Assembly: GCA_949282305.1 (NCBI GenBank)
Contig: CASDPB010000013.1
Location: 62,001-126,000 of the forward strand
Reading direction: 5' to 3'
Length of the DNA: 64,000 bases
Source: an uncultured Lentisphaeria bacterium
Lineage (GTDB): Bacteria; Verrucomicrobiota; Lentisphaeria; Victivallales; UBA1829
The position numbers were made by a program, and so were the translations under genes. Below the pieces are notes generated by a model that was not told the origin of the DNA, searched no databases, and saw only the letters and a program-made list of their open reading frames with translations. Shown piece by piece: positions 24,876-33,592 of the stretch (position 1 is the first letter of the stretch; each line of letters opens with the position of its first letter).

Positions 24876-26177
24876 TTACTTCAGCAGTCCTGCGACGCCG
24901 GGGAGCCACATCGTCAGGAAGGGGAGGAAGGTCGTCAGAAGCAGGGCGGCGATCAGTGCGATGAAGAAGGGAACCATCGGCATTGTGACTTTGGCAATTG
25001 AGGTCTTTCCGATACCACAGCCGATGAAGAGACAGGAACCCACCGGCGGCGTGCAGAGTCCGATGCAGAGGTTTACGATCATCATGATTCCGAACTGAAT
25101 ATCGCTCATTCCTATTTCGCGTACGACCGGCAGGAAAATCGGTGTGAAGATCAGCACGGCGGGAGTCATATCCATAAACGTTCCGACCAGCAGAAGCAGG
25201 ATGTTGATGATCAGCAGGATGACAACGGGATTGCCGGACAGCGCGACCAGTACCGAGCTGATTGTCTGCGGGATATTGGCAATGGTCATAATCCAGCTCA
25301 TTGCGGAGCTGACACAGATCAGGAACATGACGACCGCCGTCGTTACGCCGGTCTGGACAAGAATTCCGGGGATGTCCTTCCATTTGACTTCGCGGTAAAC
25401 CAGAACGGAAAGCACGAAGGCATAGGCAACGGCGACCGCCGCCGCTTCTGTTGCCGTAAAGACTCCCCCCAGAATTCCGCCGATGATGACGAACATCAGA
25501 AAAAGGCTCAGAAACGCACGCTTGAAAGCGGTCAGGATTTCCCGGAATGTTGATTTCCGTCCGCCTTTGTAGCCGTTTTTCAGAGCATAATAAATACAGA
25601 CGAGGATGATGCAGAGTCCCATCAGGATTCCCGGCAGGATGCCCGCAATGAACATTGCGGCGATTGAGACTGAACCGCAGGCGACTGCGTAGACAATCAT
25701 GATGTTGGAAGGCGGAATGACGAGTCCCGTTGTAGCTGCCGTTGTCGTGACGGCGACGTTGAACTCCCGGTTGTATCCCATGCGGTTCATTTCAGGAATC
25801 ATGAATCCGCCGACGCTTGACACCGCCGCTGTCGCCGAACCGGAAATGGAACCGAACAGCATGCAGGTCAGCACGTTTACGTAAGCGAGCCCGCCGGGAA
25901 AACATCCCACAAGAGTTCCGGCGAAGTCGATGAGCCGCCGCGCCATGCCGCCGCGTCCCATCAGGATTCCGGAGAGCACAAAAAACGGGATTGCAAGCAG
26001 GGAGAATGACGCCACCCCGTTAATCATGCGGTCCGCCACGATCATTTCCGGCTGGACAGCGCCGCCGTTTGCGAACACAGCGACCAGTGACGCCACTCCG
26101 ATTGCCACGGCAACGGGGACGTTGATCAGAAGCAGAACTGCAAAAACCACAAGAAGGACAATTGCGACCTCGGCCAT
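24876..26177 (-). CDS. dctM: TRAP transporter large permease (DctM)
   Basis: A 433-residue, 12-helix permease of the TRAP family that imports C4-dicarboxylates, sugar acids or related anions with sodium. Family stretches include IPFFVLSGILMGRGGMARRLIDF, FGSISGSATAAVSSVGGFMIPEM, VIPPSNIMIVYA and GLCTPPVGSCLFIGCGI. The start at 26177 follows GGAGG nine bases upstream; a start at 26198 lies inside dctQ. It is last in the order dctP-dctQ-dctM. Its TAA touches the repeat arm, so readthrough would enter the IVS-like element. Confidence 0.95.
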   Translation of the reverse strand: MAEVAIVLLVVFAVLLLINVPVAVAIGVASLVAVFANGGAVQPEMIVADRMINGVASFSLLAIPFFVLSGILMGRGGMARRLIDFAGTLVGCFPGGLAYVNVLTCMLFGSISGSATAAVSSVGGFMIPEMNRMGYNREFNVAVTTTAATTGLVIPPSNIMIVYAVACGSVSIAAMFIAGILPGILMGLCIILVCIYYALKNGYKGGRKSTFREILTAFKRAFLSLFLMFVIIGGILGGVFTATEAAAVAVAYAFVLSVLVYREVKWKDIPGILVQTGVTTAVVMFLICVSSAMSWIMTIANIPQTISSVLVALSGNPVVILLIINILLLLVGTFMDMTPAVLIFTPIFLPVVREIGMSDIQFGIMMIVNLCIGLCTPPVGSCLFIGCGIGKTSIAKVTMPMVPFFIALIAALLLTTFLPFLTMWLPGVAGLLK

Positions 26178-26178
26178 T

Positions 26179-26682
26179 TTAATTTTCCTCCGTTTCATTG
26201 TTGAAATCCCGGCGGAAGTCCGCCGTCAGATTGCGTATTTCGGAAAGCAGAACGAACAGTCCTCCGATCGGCAGCGGCAGGAACATGACGACATCGGACA
26301 CCTGAAGTGCCGGCATGATGTTCAGATTTACCATTGCCTGCCTGACAAGCATCCAGCCGCCTATCTCGAATACGATTACGACAAACAGCAGGGTTATGAC
26401 ATGAGTGAGCAGCGCAAGCTGTTTTCTTGTCTTCGAGTCGAAGTGTGAAGTCAGGGCGTCAATTCCGAGATGTGCGCAGCGGTCGAAGGCGGCGGCGATT
26501 CCGAAAATGCTGACATAAACCAGAAGGAGCGTGGCAAGCTCCTCCGTCCATTTGACCTGTGCTCCCCATAAGTAGCGGGACACGACTCCGAGCAGAACAT
26601 CCAGCACCAGCAAACTGACCATGACCGCCAGTGCCCCATCCAGAAACTTCATGGAATATTGATAGAATTTGCCGTTCATCAC
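26179..26682 (-). CDS. dctQ: TRAP transporter small permease (DctQ)
   Basis: A 167-residue membrane protein with four hydrophobic segments, the usual DctQ size and topology. The family's VVSRYLWGAQVKWTEELATLLLVYV motif is recognisable in parts (RYLWG ... WTEELA). It forms the membrane complex with DctM. It overlaps dctP by four bases, with dctM starting immediately after its stop, so all three are one transcript. Confidence 0.93.
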   Translation of the reverse strand: MMNGKFYQYSMKFLDGALAVMVSLLVLDVLLGVVSRYLWGAQVKWTEELATLLLVYVSIFGIAAAFDRCAHLGIDALTSHFDSKTRKQLALLTHVITLLFVVIVFEIGGWMLVRQAMVNLNIMPALQVSDVVMFLPLPIGGLFVLLSEIRNLTADFRRDFNNETEEN

Positions 26683-27701
26683 TTCACCTGTTCGATTCTT
26701 TTCACGTATTTTAAAACCGTCTCCGACTGGTTTTCCCGCAGAGGCCTGAGCTTGTCGGCAAATGCTTTTTTGTCGACTTCAATAAATTTCACACCGAGTT
26801 CTTTTGCACGTGTGATTGCAGTTTTGTCGGCTTCTTTCCAGAGTTCGCGCTGCTTCAGACTGGATTCATGGGCGGCAAGTTCAACCCATTTTTTCTGCTG
26901 CGGAGTCAGAGAGTCCCAGGTCTGACGGCTGATCATCAGCATATCGGGAACACGGGTATGCTCGTTCAGTGTAAAATACTTGCACACTTCCATATGCCGT
27001 CCCGTGTCGAAACTCGGCAGATTGTTTTCCGCTCCGTCCACGGTGCCCTGGGAAAGCGCTGTGTAGAGTTCTCCCCACGGGATCGGCGTCGGTGCTCCGC
27101 CCAGTGCACTGACAATATCCATCGCCAGCCGGCTCTGTTGTGTGCGTATCTTCATGCCCTTGAGGTCGTCCGGAGTGCGGATCGGCTTTTTCGTCGTGTA
27201 GAAACTGCGTTGTCCGGAGTCATAATAACAGATTGCGCGCATACCTTTGGTCAGCTCGCCCAGCTCTTTTCCGATGGGACCGTCCAGAACTTTCCAGAAG
27301 TGTTCCCCGTCGCGGAAAATGTAAGGCAGTCCGAGGACAGTCAGCTCCGGCACGCTGGACTCCAGTACCGCGGAGGAGGTTTTGCTGAGGTCGATGTGCC
27401 CGTTCTGTGTCTGTTTGAGACACTCCGCTTCGGAACCGATCATGCCGGAGGGGTAGATGGCAAGATCCATCGTGCCGTTTGAATGATGCTTCAGGCGTTC
27501 TTTCATGTAAAGCATGGCTTCGTGAACCGGATGTTCCGTCGGCAGTCCATGCCCGAGTTTCAGGACTTTGACTCCTTTTCCCGCATTGTTCCGTGCCCGT
27601 ATTGTTCCTGCGAAAATAACGCCACCGATCAGGCATGCCACCAGCGCACCGGCGCAAAGTGCTGAAAAAGCCCGCGAAAAGAATTTTCTTTTTTCTGCCA
27701 T
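26679..27701 (-). CDS. dctP: TRAP transporter substrate-binding protein (DctP)
   Basis: A 340-residue periplasmic binding protein. The start at 27701 has AGGAGG four bases upstream. A reading frame open to 27911 is rejected because it translates the tRNA gene. The N-terminus is basic, then hydrophobic (ALVACLIGGVIFAG), serving as signal or anchor. The mature part has LKLGHGLPTEHPVHEAM, GLPYIFRDGEHF, the conserved Arg region KGMKIRTQQS, and TVDGAENNLPSF. That Arg binds the substrate carboxylate in this family, so an organic acid is expected, for example a uronate or ulosonate. Sugar-acid uptake would suit the neighbouring clusters. Confidence 0.93.
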   Translation of the reverse strand: MAEKRKFFSRAFSALCAGALVACLIGGVIFAGTIRARNNAGKGVKVLKLGHGLPTEHPVHEAMLYMKERLKHHSNGTMDLAIYPSGMIGSEAECLKQTQNGHIDLSKTSSAVLESSVPELTVLGLPYIFRDGEHFWKVLDGPIGKELGELTKGMRAICYYDSGQRSFYTTKKPIRTPDDLKGMKIRTQQSRLAMDIVSALGGAPTPIPWGELYTALSQGTVDGAENNLPSFDTGRHMEVCKYFTLNEHTRVPDMLMISRQTWDSLTPQQKKWVELAAHESSLKQRELWKEADKTAITRAKELGVKFIEVDKKAFADKLRPLRENQSETVLKYVKRIEQVK

Positions 27702-27732
27702 GAATCCTCCTGACGTTTGAAGGTTTTTCATA

Positions 27733-27761
27733 TCAATACACCGTGAATGGAAATCCTGCAA
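27733..27761 (-). promoter_or_regulatory. Promoter of the TRAP operon
   Basis: Minus strand: TTGCAG (27761-27756), 17-nt spacer, TATTGA (27738-27733), between the tRNA gene and dctP. Confidence 0.45.
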
Positions 27762-27814
27762 GTGCAAAACGGAAAAAGAATGTGGGAAGTGCCGGGATCC
27801 GTACATAAAAATGG

Positions 27815-27886
27815 AGCCAGCTGATGGATTCGAACCTCCGACCGACGGTTTACAAAACCGTTGCTCTACCACTGAGCTAAGCTGGC
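27815..27886 (-). tRNA. tRNA-Thr (anticodon TGT)
   Basis: A 72-nt cloverleaf on the minus strand. The acceptor stem GCCAGCT/AGCTGGC is perfect over seven pairs. The D-arm is GCTC-AGTGGTA-GAGC, and the anticodon arm ACGGT-TTTGTAA-ACCGT gives TGT. The T-loop is TTCGAAT, with one A-A mismatch in the T-stem. No CCA is encoded. It lies directly upstream of the TRAP operon. Confidence 0.95.
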
Positions 27887-27962
27887 CCGCAAGACGCAAA
27901 TAATATGGCACGCTTTTTCAGGAATTCAAATTCTTTTCCGAAAATAAATTCATTTTTTCAGA

Positions 27963-27985
27963 CGCCGGAAAATTCATTTCCGGCG
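27963..27985 (-). terminator. Hairpin downstream of the GH42-like gene
   Basis: A 9-bp stem CGCCGGAAA (27963-27971) / TTTCCGGCG (27977-27985) with a 5-nt loop, 10 bases past the stop at 27995. No good T-run follows on the minus strand, so it may be a processing or weak termination signal. Confidence 0.45.
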
Positions 27986-27994
27986 CTTTTCCGT

Positions 27995-30900
27995 TCAGGG
28001 ACGGAATAATTCATATTCTGCGGCGGAACCCGCATAGAGAATCCGTGTCTCCGGTTTTGACGGCATCCTGAAATTAATTGTCTTCCTGTTTCTTCCGAGT
28101 ATTTCGCTGGTAAAGAGGTCTGCGACAACTTCGGCGGATTCCGGCAGCCAGATGGTCTTGTCTCCTCCTGTTCTGGAATAGACGGAAATCAGCGGTCCCG
28201 CGAAATTGACCTGATCAAGTCCCGACTTGCCGCTTGCCCAGTAATGGATATTTTCGCGGTTGAGAAGTTCACGCAGGAAAACCGCATTCGGAAGCGGATG
28301 GCAGATCACGATGGATTTATGATCGCGGAACTGCCGCTCCGCCCCCGCCGGGGTGCCGTCGTCATGGAACGCGATGATTTTGGCGGAAGGATCGCTGATC
28401 CAGGTGCGGAACCGATAGGAGGTGTTTTTGATCTGTCCCCATGCTGCCTTGATTCCTCCCGCGGACGCATCGGGATCAGCCTGAAGCGTGATTCCGGTAA
28501 GCCGTTTCGACTGCTTCAGGTCAAGTCTGTTGCCGTTGCCGACGATGCCGGGAGCGTGGAGAAAGATCAATATGCGGTTGTTTTTTGCGGCATACTCCTG
28601 CACTTTCCGGATGATTTCGTCATTTGCATAATAGGCGTTGGCGAAAATGACCGCCTTGTAACGGCTGAAGTCAATTTTGTCAAGATCGCTCAGCAGATAA
28701 TAGTCGACGGGCATTCCCAGGCGGGGCAGCTGTGCGAGCTGGTTGCGGACAAACAGTCCGAGCGTTCCCGAGCTGCGGCTGGCAAGATAGGGAACAGTTT
28801 CCTCGCTGAACAGAACAGCCACTTCGGAACGGTCTTCTCTTTTGATGGAACGGAGTGCCGAGTCAATCTTATGCAAACGACCGACCGCTGCCATAAATTC
28901 TGGGTCACGGTACCAGTCGGACACAAAATCGTAAAAGTAATAGCTGGACTTCCGCTGCAGATTGACCATGAAATCGCGTTTGGCTATGGCGATGGATTCG
29001 GACAGGTTGTCCGTCGTCCCGTAGATTTTATTTCTTTCCCCGCTGTGGTGGGTGCGCTGATCTCCCTCGGTCTCCCAGATTTTCCCGTGGAGATTGACGG
29101 AACCTGCAATCCCGTTCACTTCCAGCTGAAGCCGCCGGTCTGTATATTGACAGGGACCGCCGATGAAGTCAATGTCGGGGGAACGCAGGAGTTTTCCGAC
29201 GCCGTAGTGACCGGAGTCCTGAAAGTGATAGGGATTGCTTCCGTAATGTCCGAAGTAATAGCCGTAATAGGCTCCCACAGCCAGGCGGCGTCCCGAAGCG
29301 TCCTTGACTATTTTTGCGAAGTGCAGGATGGTGTCTGCCGCATATTCCTGGAAGAAGGTGTAATAATCCACCGTATTCTGCGTGTCCGCACCGCCCAGGC
29401 GGAGAAAGTCGCCTCCCTTGAGACGGTTTTCCCGGGACGGCACGAGATTTTCCGAGTTGAAATCAACCTCATTGCGCCCCCATGCTTTTCTCAGAGCTTC
29501 CTCAGTCCCGTATTTTTTCTTCAGCCATGTTCCGAATGCCCGCTGCATCGGGCGGGAATAATCGACGAATGCCTTTTCATGATATCCCCAGTGATTCCAT
29601 TCGCCGCTGTTCGCGTAGCAGAGACGGAAAGACTGAATTCTGTCGGCAAAGGGGGAGCTGCGCAAAGCCTTGACGGCACTGCGGAGCATATTTCCCGCGT
29701 CGCGCCGCCATGATTCGCCTGCATAAGACGGCTGTCTTCTTTTTCCCGGGGCATTTGCCAGGGAATCCGTCTGATTGTCGAGAACAATCAGCTCATCCTT
29801 ATGAGCCGAGAGCCACGGGAAAGGCATGTAGAGAGGAAAATAGACCACCAGTCTTGCCTCGGGATTTTCCGCGATCAGTTTGGCGATTACGACTCCGATT
29901 TCGGAAAGAAACTTCTTCCCGTTGAATGTCCCGTTCTGGAAATACATCCCGGGAGAGAGCACGATAATATTTCCGTGGATTCCGACGGAAGCGAAGCGGT
30001 TCGCGGAATCGCCGCAGAAACGTTTGTCTCTGGAAATGTAGGTGAGATTTGCTGTGATTGTCCCTACGGGATTTCCATCGAGGAACAGTCCGCCGGAACC
30101 GTTTACCTGCCGGATTTCCCCCTTGGGAAAATCCACTTTATGTGCCGGGTCGTAAAGAGTGACGGCACAACGGTATACGGAGGTTTCACCGCGCAGAAGG
30201 GACAGTTCCACCCCTTTTGCATTGAAATGCGGGGGCTGTGTCTGATAGGCTTTACTCAGAACAGACTGCGGTATCAGGGCAATGCCGTCGGAATCAAGTT
30301 CACACGGGAATGCGGTTCCGCTCAAATTTGCGTTATAGTTTCCGGGAGGCAGGTCATCGGCAAGCGGAAGCAGCACCTCTGCATCCTTGTCGATCGGAAG
30401 GGGAGTGCGGCAGACCGGACGGGGCAGAAGCGAGGAACTCTGCCCCGCGGGTGTTCCATGCACCTGGAATTCATAGACACTTGCCTTGTTTCTGTGCGGG
30501 CGAACCGCAAAGAAAAAGTCCTGCTTTTCCGGATAACGGTAATTCCCGATTTTACGCCCGTTCACCAGCAGAGTCATAACTCCTTTTTCTCCGGTGATTT
30601 TCAGAGTAAACGGCTTTCCCGGCTGAATCTCCTTTCCGGCAGGCCCCAGCAAACGGACCTTGTCCGCGTCCTTTGCCGTTTCGACGAAAAACATGCCGTC
30701 AGGATTGCGGCTGTCGAGTCCCCATACGATGTCGCCGGCACAGATGGCAGCAGCGGTTCCGTAAAGTTCCCGCAAGGCAAGTTTGAGCGTAACGGAAAAA
30801 CGGCTGCCCCGATAAATACGGCGTGTCATAAGAAGATTGCCGCCTCCTTCACCGGAAAACGCACTGTTCTGAGTTTTCCAGCCGTTCTTTTCATATCGCG

Positions 30901-30997
30901 CAAGTCCGGTCGGAACGCCGCCGGAGACAATGACATCCGCTGCCTGCAAGGAACCCAGCAACAGAACGAGACAGAGATTAAAGATCGTAATTTTCAT
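27995..30997 (-). CDS. Secreted GH42-like glycoside hydrolase (beta-galactosidase type)
   Basis: A 1000-residue secreted enzyme. The signal peptide is [19 protein letters not shown]. Residues about 20-200 resemble a laminin/concanavalin-type beta-sandwich. The TIM barrel (about 330-720) contains CYANSGEWNHWG with the likely acid/base Glu466, the GH42-like stretch TWLKKKYGTEEALRKAWG, and KIWETEGDQ with a candidate nucleophile Glu642 (or 644). Residues about 740-930 look like the Rossmann-type beta-galactosidase trimerisation domain (FSRYKAVIFANAYY, NRILIFLHAPG). Substrate unknown. It overlaps the preceding pseudopilin gene by 20 bases, tying the two together. Confidence 0.8.
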   Translation of the reverse strand: MKITIFNLCLVLLLGSLQAADVIVSGGVPTGLARYEKNGWKTQNSAFSGEGGGNLLMTRRIYRGSRFSVTLKLALRELYGTAAAICAGDIVWGLDSRNPDGMFFVETAKDADKVRLLGPAGKEIQPGKPFTLKITGEKGVMTLLVNGRKIGNYRYPEKQDFFFAVRPHRNKASVYEFQVHGTPAGQSSSLLPRPVCRTPLPIDKDAEVLLPLADDLPPGNYNANLSGTAFPCELDSDGIALIPQSVLSKAYQTQPPHFNAKGVELSLLRGETSVYRCAVTLYDPAHKVDFPKGEIRQVNGSGGLFLDGNPVGTITANLTYISRDKRFCGDSANRFASVGIHGNIIVLSPGMYFQNGTFNGKKFLSEIGVVIAKLIAENPEARLVVYFPLYMPFPWLSAHKDELIVLDNQTDSLANAPGKRRQPSYAGESWRRDAGNMLRSAVKALRSSPFADRIQSFRLCYANSGEWNHWGYHEKAFVDYSRPMQRAFGTWLKKKYGTEEALRKAWGRNEVDFNSENLVPSRENRLKGGDFLRLGGADTQNTVDYYTFFQEYAADTILHFAKIVKDASGRRLAVGAYYGYYFGHYGSNPYHFQDSGHYGVGKLLRSPDIDFIGGPCQYTDRRLQLEVNGIAGSVNLHGKIWETEGDQRTHHSGERNKIYGTTDNLSESIAIAKRDFMVNLQRKSSYYFYDFVSDWYRDPEFMAAVGRLHKIDSALRSIKREDRSEVAVLFSEETVPYLASRSSGTLGLFVRNQLAQLPRLGMPVDYYLLSDLDKIDFSRYKAVIFANAYYANDEIIRKVQEYAAKNNRILIFLHAPGIVGNGNRLDLKQSKRLTGITLQADPDASAGGIKAAWGQIKNTSYRFRTWISDPSAKIIAFHDDGTPAGAERQFRDHKSIVICHPLPNAVFLRELLNRENIHYWASGKSGLDQVNFAGPLISVYSRTGGDKTIWLPESAEVVADLFTSEILGRNRKTINFRMPSKPETRILYAGSAAEYELFRP

Positions 30998-31721
30998 TGT
31001 AGAGCCACCCTGAATTGTTTAAGTTTTGTTCCCATTCCTCAAATGACGCACTGCGGACCGTACCGTCGCAACGGACGAAATTCATGCCTTCCGGATGTCT
31101 GTCCGGTGCGTAATTGTTGTACTTTGCGCCGGAGGAGTCCGGAATATCATTTCCCGACAGGTCGCGTGACGGTTCGCAGCCGTATTGCCGCGGATTATAG
31201 GCTACCATGGAAGTGGCATCGCCGATCATCATGATTTCCGGACGCAATCTCGAATAGCGTGCAAAACAAGACTTTTCCGGTTTGCCGTTTTCATAATAAT
31301 GGAAAGGCAGTTTTGCATTGCTGTCCGGCGTATGGCAGTAATTGGCACCATAGGTGAAACCGGAATCTGGCGGGGCGGCGGGACAGAAGATCGGCATCTC
31401 TGAATAACGGTTGAATCCGATTGTGATGGAACGTTCGTTGTCCGGTGTTTTGGAGAGATACTTCCCGAAAGCGAGAACCCAGCGGTAACGTCTGTCCGGA
31501 TAAGGAGTTGTCCCCGCAGGCAATGTATCATGATTGTCCGCGGCATATTGCGCCGCGGCAACCCCGATCCGTTTCAGATGGCCGGAACAGGCAACAGTAT
31601 GCGAAGCTTCATGAATCCGTCCCATGGCGGGAAGCCATAAGACGGCAAGCAGAAGCAGCATGGCTATAATGAATATCAATTCGGAAAAGGTGAAGTTTTC
31701 TGAAGTTGCATTATGGTTCAT
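30978..31721 (-). CDS. Prepilin-type H-X9-DG protein with an atypical helix
   Basis: A 247-residue pseudopilin-like protein. The usual [24 protein letters not shown] segment is altered: after a 9-residue leader it reads FTFSELIFI and then a Leu-rich helix ending WLPAM. Glu at position +5 is kept. The Cys and L-x-x-IG pattern of the family follows ([12 protein letters not shown]). The C-terminus holds the H-X9-DG motif as [12 protein letters not shown]. Its ATG overlaps the stop of the second pseudopilin by four bases and its end overlaps the GH42-like gene. These proteins are processed by prepilin peptidase and may act in a type II-like secretion or surface assembly. Confidence 0.85.
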   Translation of the reverse strand: MNHNATSENFTFSELIFIIAMLLLLAVLWLPAMGRIHEASHTVACSGHLKRIGVAAAQYAADNHDTLPAGTTPYPDRRYRWVLAFGKYLSKTPDNERSITIGFNRYSEMPIFCPAAPPDSGFTYGANYCHTPDSNAKLPFHYYENGKPEKSCFARYSRLRPEIMMIGDATSMVAYNPRQYGCEPSRDLSGNDIPDSSGAKYNNYAPDRHPEGMNFVRCDGTVRSASFEEWEQNLNNSGWLYNENYDL

Positions 31722-32680
31722 TTTGTGTACCTTTCATCGTAGATCCATCCGGACTGGTTCATATTCTGCTGCCATTCCCTGAACGTCTTATAGGACGCCG
31801 CTCCGTCGCAGCGCACAATATTCAGACCTCGGGTATGACGGGTTGCCGCATAATTATTGAAAATTGCGCCGGAGGAATCCTTGATGCCGTCGCCGGAAAC
31901 ATCACGATTCGGTGCACAACCGGTCTGTGTCGGGCTGTAGAGCGGCGAGTTGCTTGCATCTGCAAACATAAGAATCCCGGGAAGCATTTGTGTATATTTT
32001 GTACATCTGACCGTTGTTCCGTCCGGTGCGATGAAGGGAATTTTGCTGTTATTGGCATTGTAATCATAGTTTTCCCCGTATGTGAAATTACTGTAGTCAG
32101 CTGCGACACTGGGGCAATAAAGTTTTTTCAGTTTGTTGTTTCTGTTGGCAATGGCATAATTATTTCCGTAAGCCGGTCCGAAGTTGTTCGTCATTCCGAG
32201 GGAAACGGCATAGGCGTTGTACCAGCGCATTGCGCAATCTTCATAAGCGGCGGCGCTGCTCGATGGATTCCAGTCATTGTAGTCGTTGGCATAGAGCCCC
32301 GCGGCAACTCCGATCTGCTTGAGATTGTTCAGGCAGGATATTCCGCGGGCTTTTTCTCTCGCCATATTGAGAGCGGGCAGGAGCATTGCCGCAAGGATGG
32401 CGATGATTGCAATCACGATGAGGAGCTCTATCAGGGTGAAAATTCTTATTTTCACCCTGCGAAGAAAGAATCTCGAACAGAGAACAGGGAAGGAAGAAGT
32501 AGAAAAACAATTGAACATTTGAACAATCGAAGGAAGAAAGAAGAAGTAAGATCGGAGCGGAATTGACAATGCCCTGCCTTGCCGCAACCGCAATGAAATA
32601 CCACTTTCACAAATTTTCTTCAAGGAGCTTCGAGTAAAAAATACTCCTTTGAAATATAATTGCCGTTTTTCATAAAACAT
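31718..32680 (-). CDS. Prepilin-type H-X9-DG protein with unusually long leader
   Basis: A 320-residue pseudopilin. The start at 32680 has GGAGG five bases upstream and lies 15 bases after nanA. This puts about 80 residues before the canonical [12 protein letters not shown] and AAMLLPAL helix; leaders are normally under 30 residues. No internal start near the helix has a good ribosome binding site. Downstream are [16 protein letters not shown] and the H-X9-DG motif [12 protein letters not shown]. It is closely related to the next gene (shared SSGA-FNNYA and NQSGWIYDE endings). If the late start is used, a GTG at 32455 lies inside a perfect inverted repeat. Confidence 0.82.
   Translation of the reverse strand: MFYEKRQLYFKGVFFTRSSLKKICESGISLRLRQGRALSIPLRSYFFFLPSIVQMFNCFSTSSFPVLCSRFFLRRVKIRIFTLIELLIVIAIIAILAAMLLPALNMAREKARGISCLNNLKQIGVAAGLYANDYNDWNPSSSAAAYEDCAMRWYNAYAVSLGMTNNFGPAYGNNYAIANRNNKLKKLYCPSVAADYSNFTYGENYDYNANNSKIPFIAPDGTTVRCTKYTQMLPGILMFADASNSPLYSPTQTGCAPNRDVSGDGIKDSSGAIFNNYAATRHTRGLNIVRCDGAASYKTFREWQQNMNQSGWIYDERYTK
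32433..32458. repeat. Perfect 11-bp inverted repeat inside the pseudopilin gene
   Basis: AGGGTGAAAAT (32433-32443), TCTT, ATTTTCACCCT (32448-32458). It encodes the residues just before and at the start of the FTLIELL helix and includes a possible GTG start. Confidence 0.7.
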
Positions 32681-32695
32681 GATTGCCTCCATTCT

Positions 32696-33592
32696 TTATT
32701 TTTCCAGCAGTCTTTTCATTGCTTCGGAGATTGCCTTGCGTTCTTCCGGGGAGAGCTGTTTCAAAGGCAGGCGCGCTTTGCCGCAGTCGATTCCTTTTAG
32801 AAGCATCATGGCTTTTCCGGCGGAAATACCGCCGTTCCGTATCAGAAGATCCACGCCGAGACAAACTCTGCGCATGTCTTCCTCAACCGTTTTCCAGTCT
32901 CCCGCTTCAAAAGCTTTCCAGATACGGTGATACAGACATGCGGAATAGTTGTAGGTGCTGCCGATGAACGCTTTTGTCCCGAGGGCAAGCGCTCCCGCGA
33001 AAAACTCGTCCACACCGAATACGACATCGTATTTCCCCCCGCAGGCATGAAGCGCATTCTGGAAGTCATGCAGATTGTGATGGTTGAACTTGACGCCCGC
33101 CAGATTTGGAATTCTGCCGTCCGCATATTCCAGAAAATCGCGCATGGGTATTTCCACGCCTGACTTCATGGTATGGTAGTAATAAAACGGCAGTTCCGGC
33201 GCGGACTCCGCGGCGGCGCGGCAGTAATCCGTCAGTTCCCGCACATTGCCGGGTTTGAAGAAGGTCGGGGGAATCACGGAAAAAGCGTCATATTCGAGTT
33301 CGACCGCCTTGCGGTTCAGAACAGAAATATCTTTCAGCGACAGCGCTCCGGTGTGTGCGATCAATGTCAGACGGCCTTTCGCAGCTTTGCTCCACGCTTC
33401 CATGAGCTGAATCCGTTCCTCCACGGAACAGGAGATACCTTCCCCGGTGGAACCGCAGATATAAACTCCCGTAATACCGTCCGCAGACAGTGAATCCGCC
33501 ATTTTCGGAATCATCCCGTAATTCACTTCGCCGTTTTCCGCGAACGGAGTAAATGCAGCGGCGATCAATCCTTTCAGCTTCAGGATACGCAT
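32696..33592 (-). CDS. nanA: N-acetylneuraminate lyase-like enzyme (DapA/NAL family)
   Basis: A 298-residue class I aldolase of the DHDPS/NAL family. GSTGEG (residues 47-52) binds the keto-acid carboxylate. The catalytic Tyr lies in FYYYH (about Tyr139), and the Schiff-base Lys168 in AGVKFN. The FYYYH...SGVEI and GVKF-x-x-x-L-x-DF patterns are closer to eukaryotic-type N-acetylneuraminate lyase than to DapA. It would split sialic acid into N-acetylmannosamine and pyruvate; other ulosonic acids are possible. AAGGAGG precedes the ATG. Its start overlaps the sialidase-family gene by 13 bases, so the two act in one pathway. Confidence 0.85.
   Translation of the reverse strand: MRILKLKGLIAAAFTPFAENGEVNYGMIPKMADSLSADGITGVYICGSTGEGISCSVEERIQLMEAWSKAAKGRLTLIAHTGALSLKDISVLNRKAVELEYDAFSVIPPTFFKPGNVRELTDYCRAAAESAPELPFYYYHTMKSGVEIPMRDFLEYADGRIPNLAGVKFNHHNLHDFQNALHACGGKYDVVFGVDEFFAGALALGTKAFIGSTYNYSACLYHRIWKAFEAGDWKTVEEDMRRVCLGVDLLIRNGGISAGKAMMLLKGIDCGKARLPLKQLSPEERKAISEAMKRLLEK

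Noticed and set aside
27702-27911. N-terminal extension of dctP
   Set aside because: It translates the tRNA-Thr gene (AGQLSSVVEQRF-type peptide, a classic tRNA read-through artefact) and lies upstream of a good ribosome binding site at 27701.
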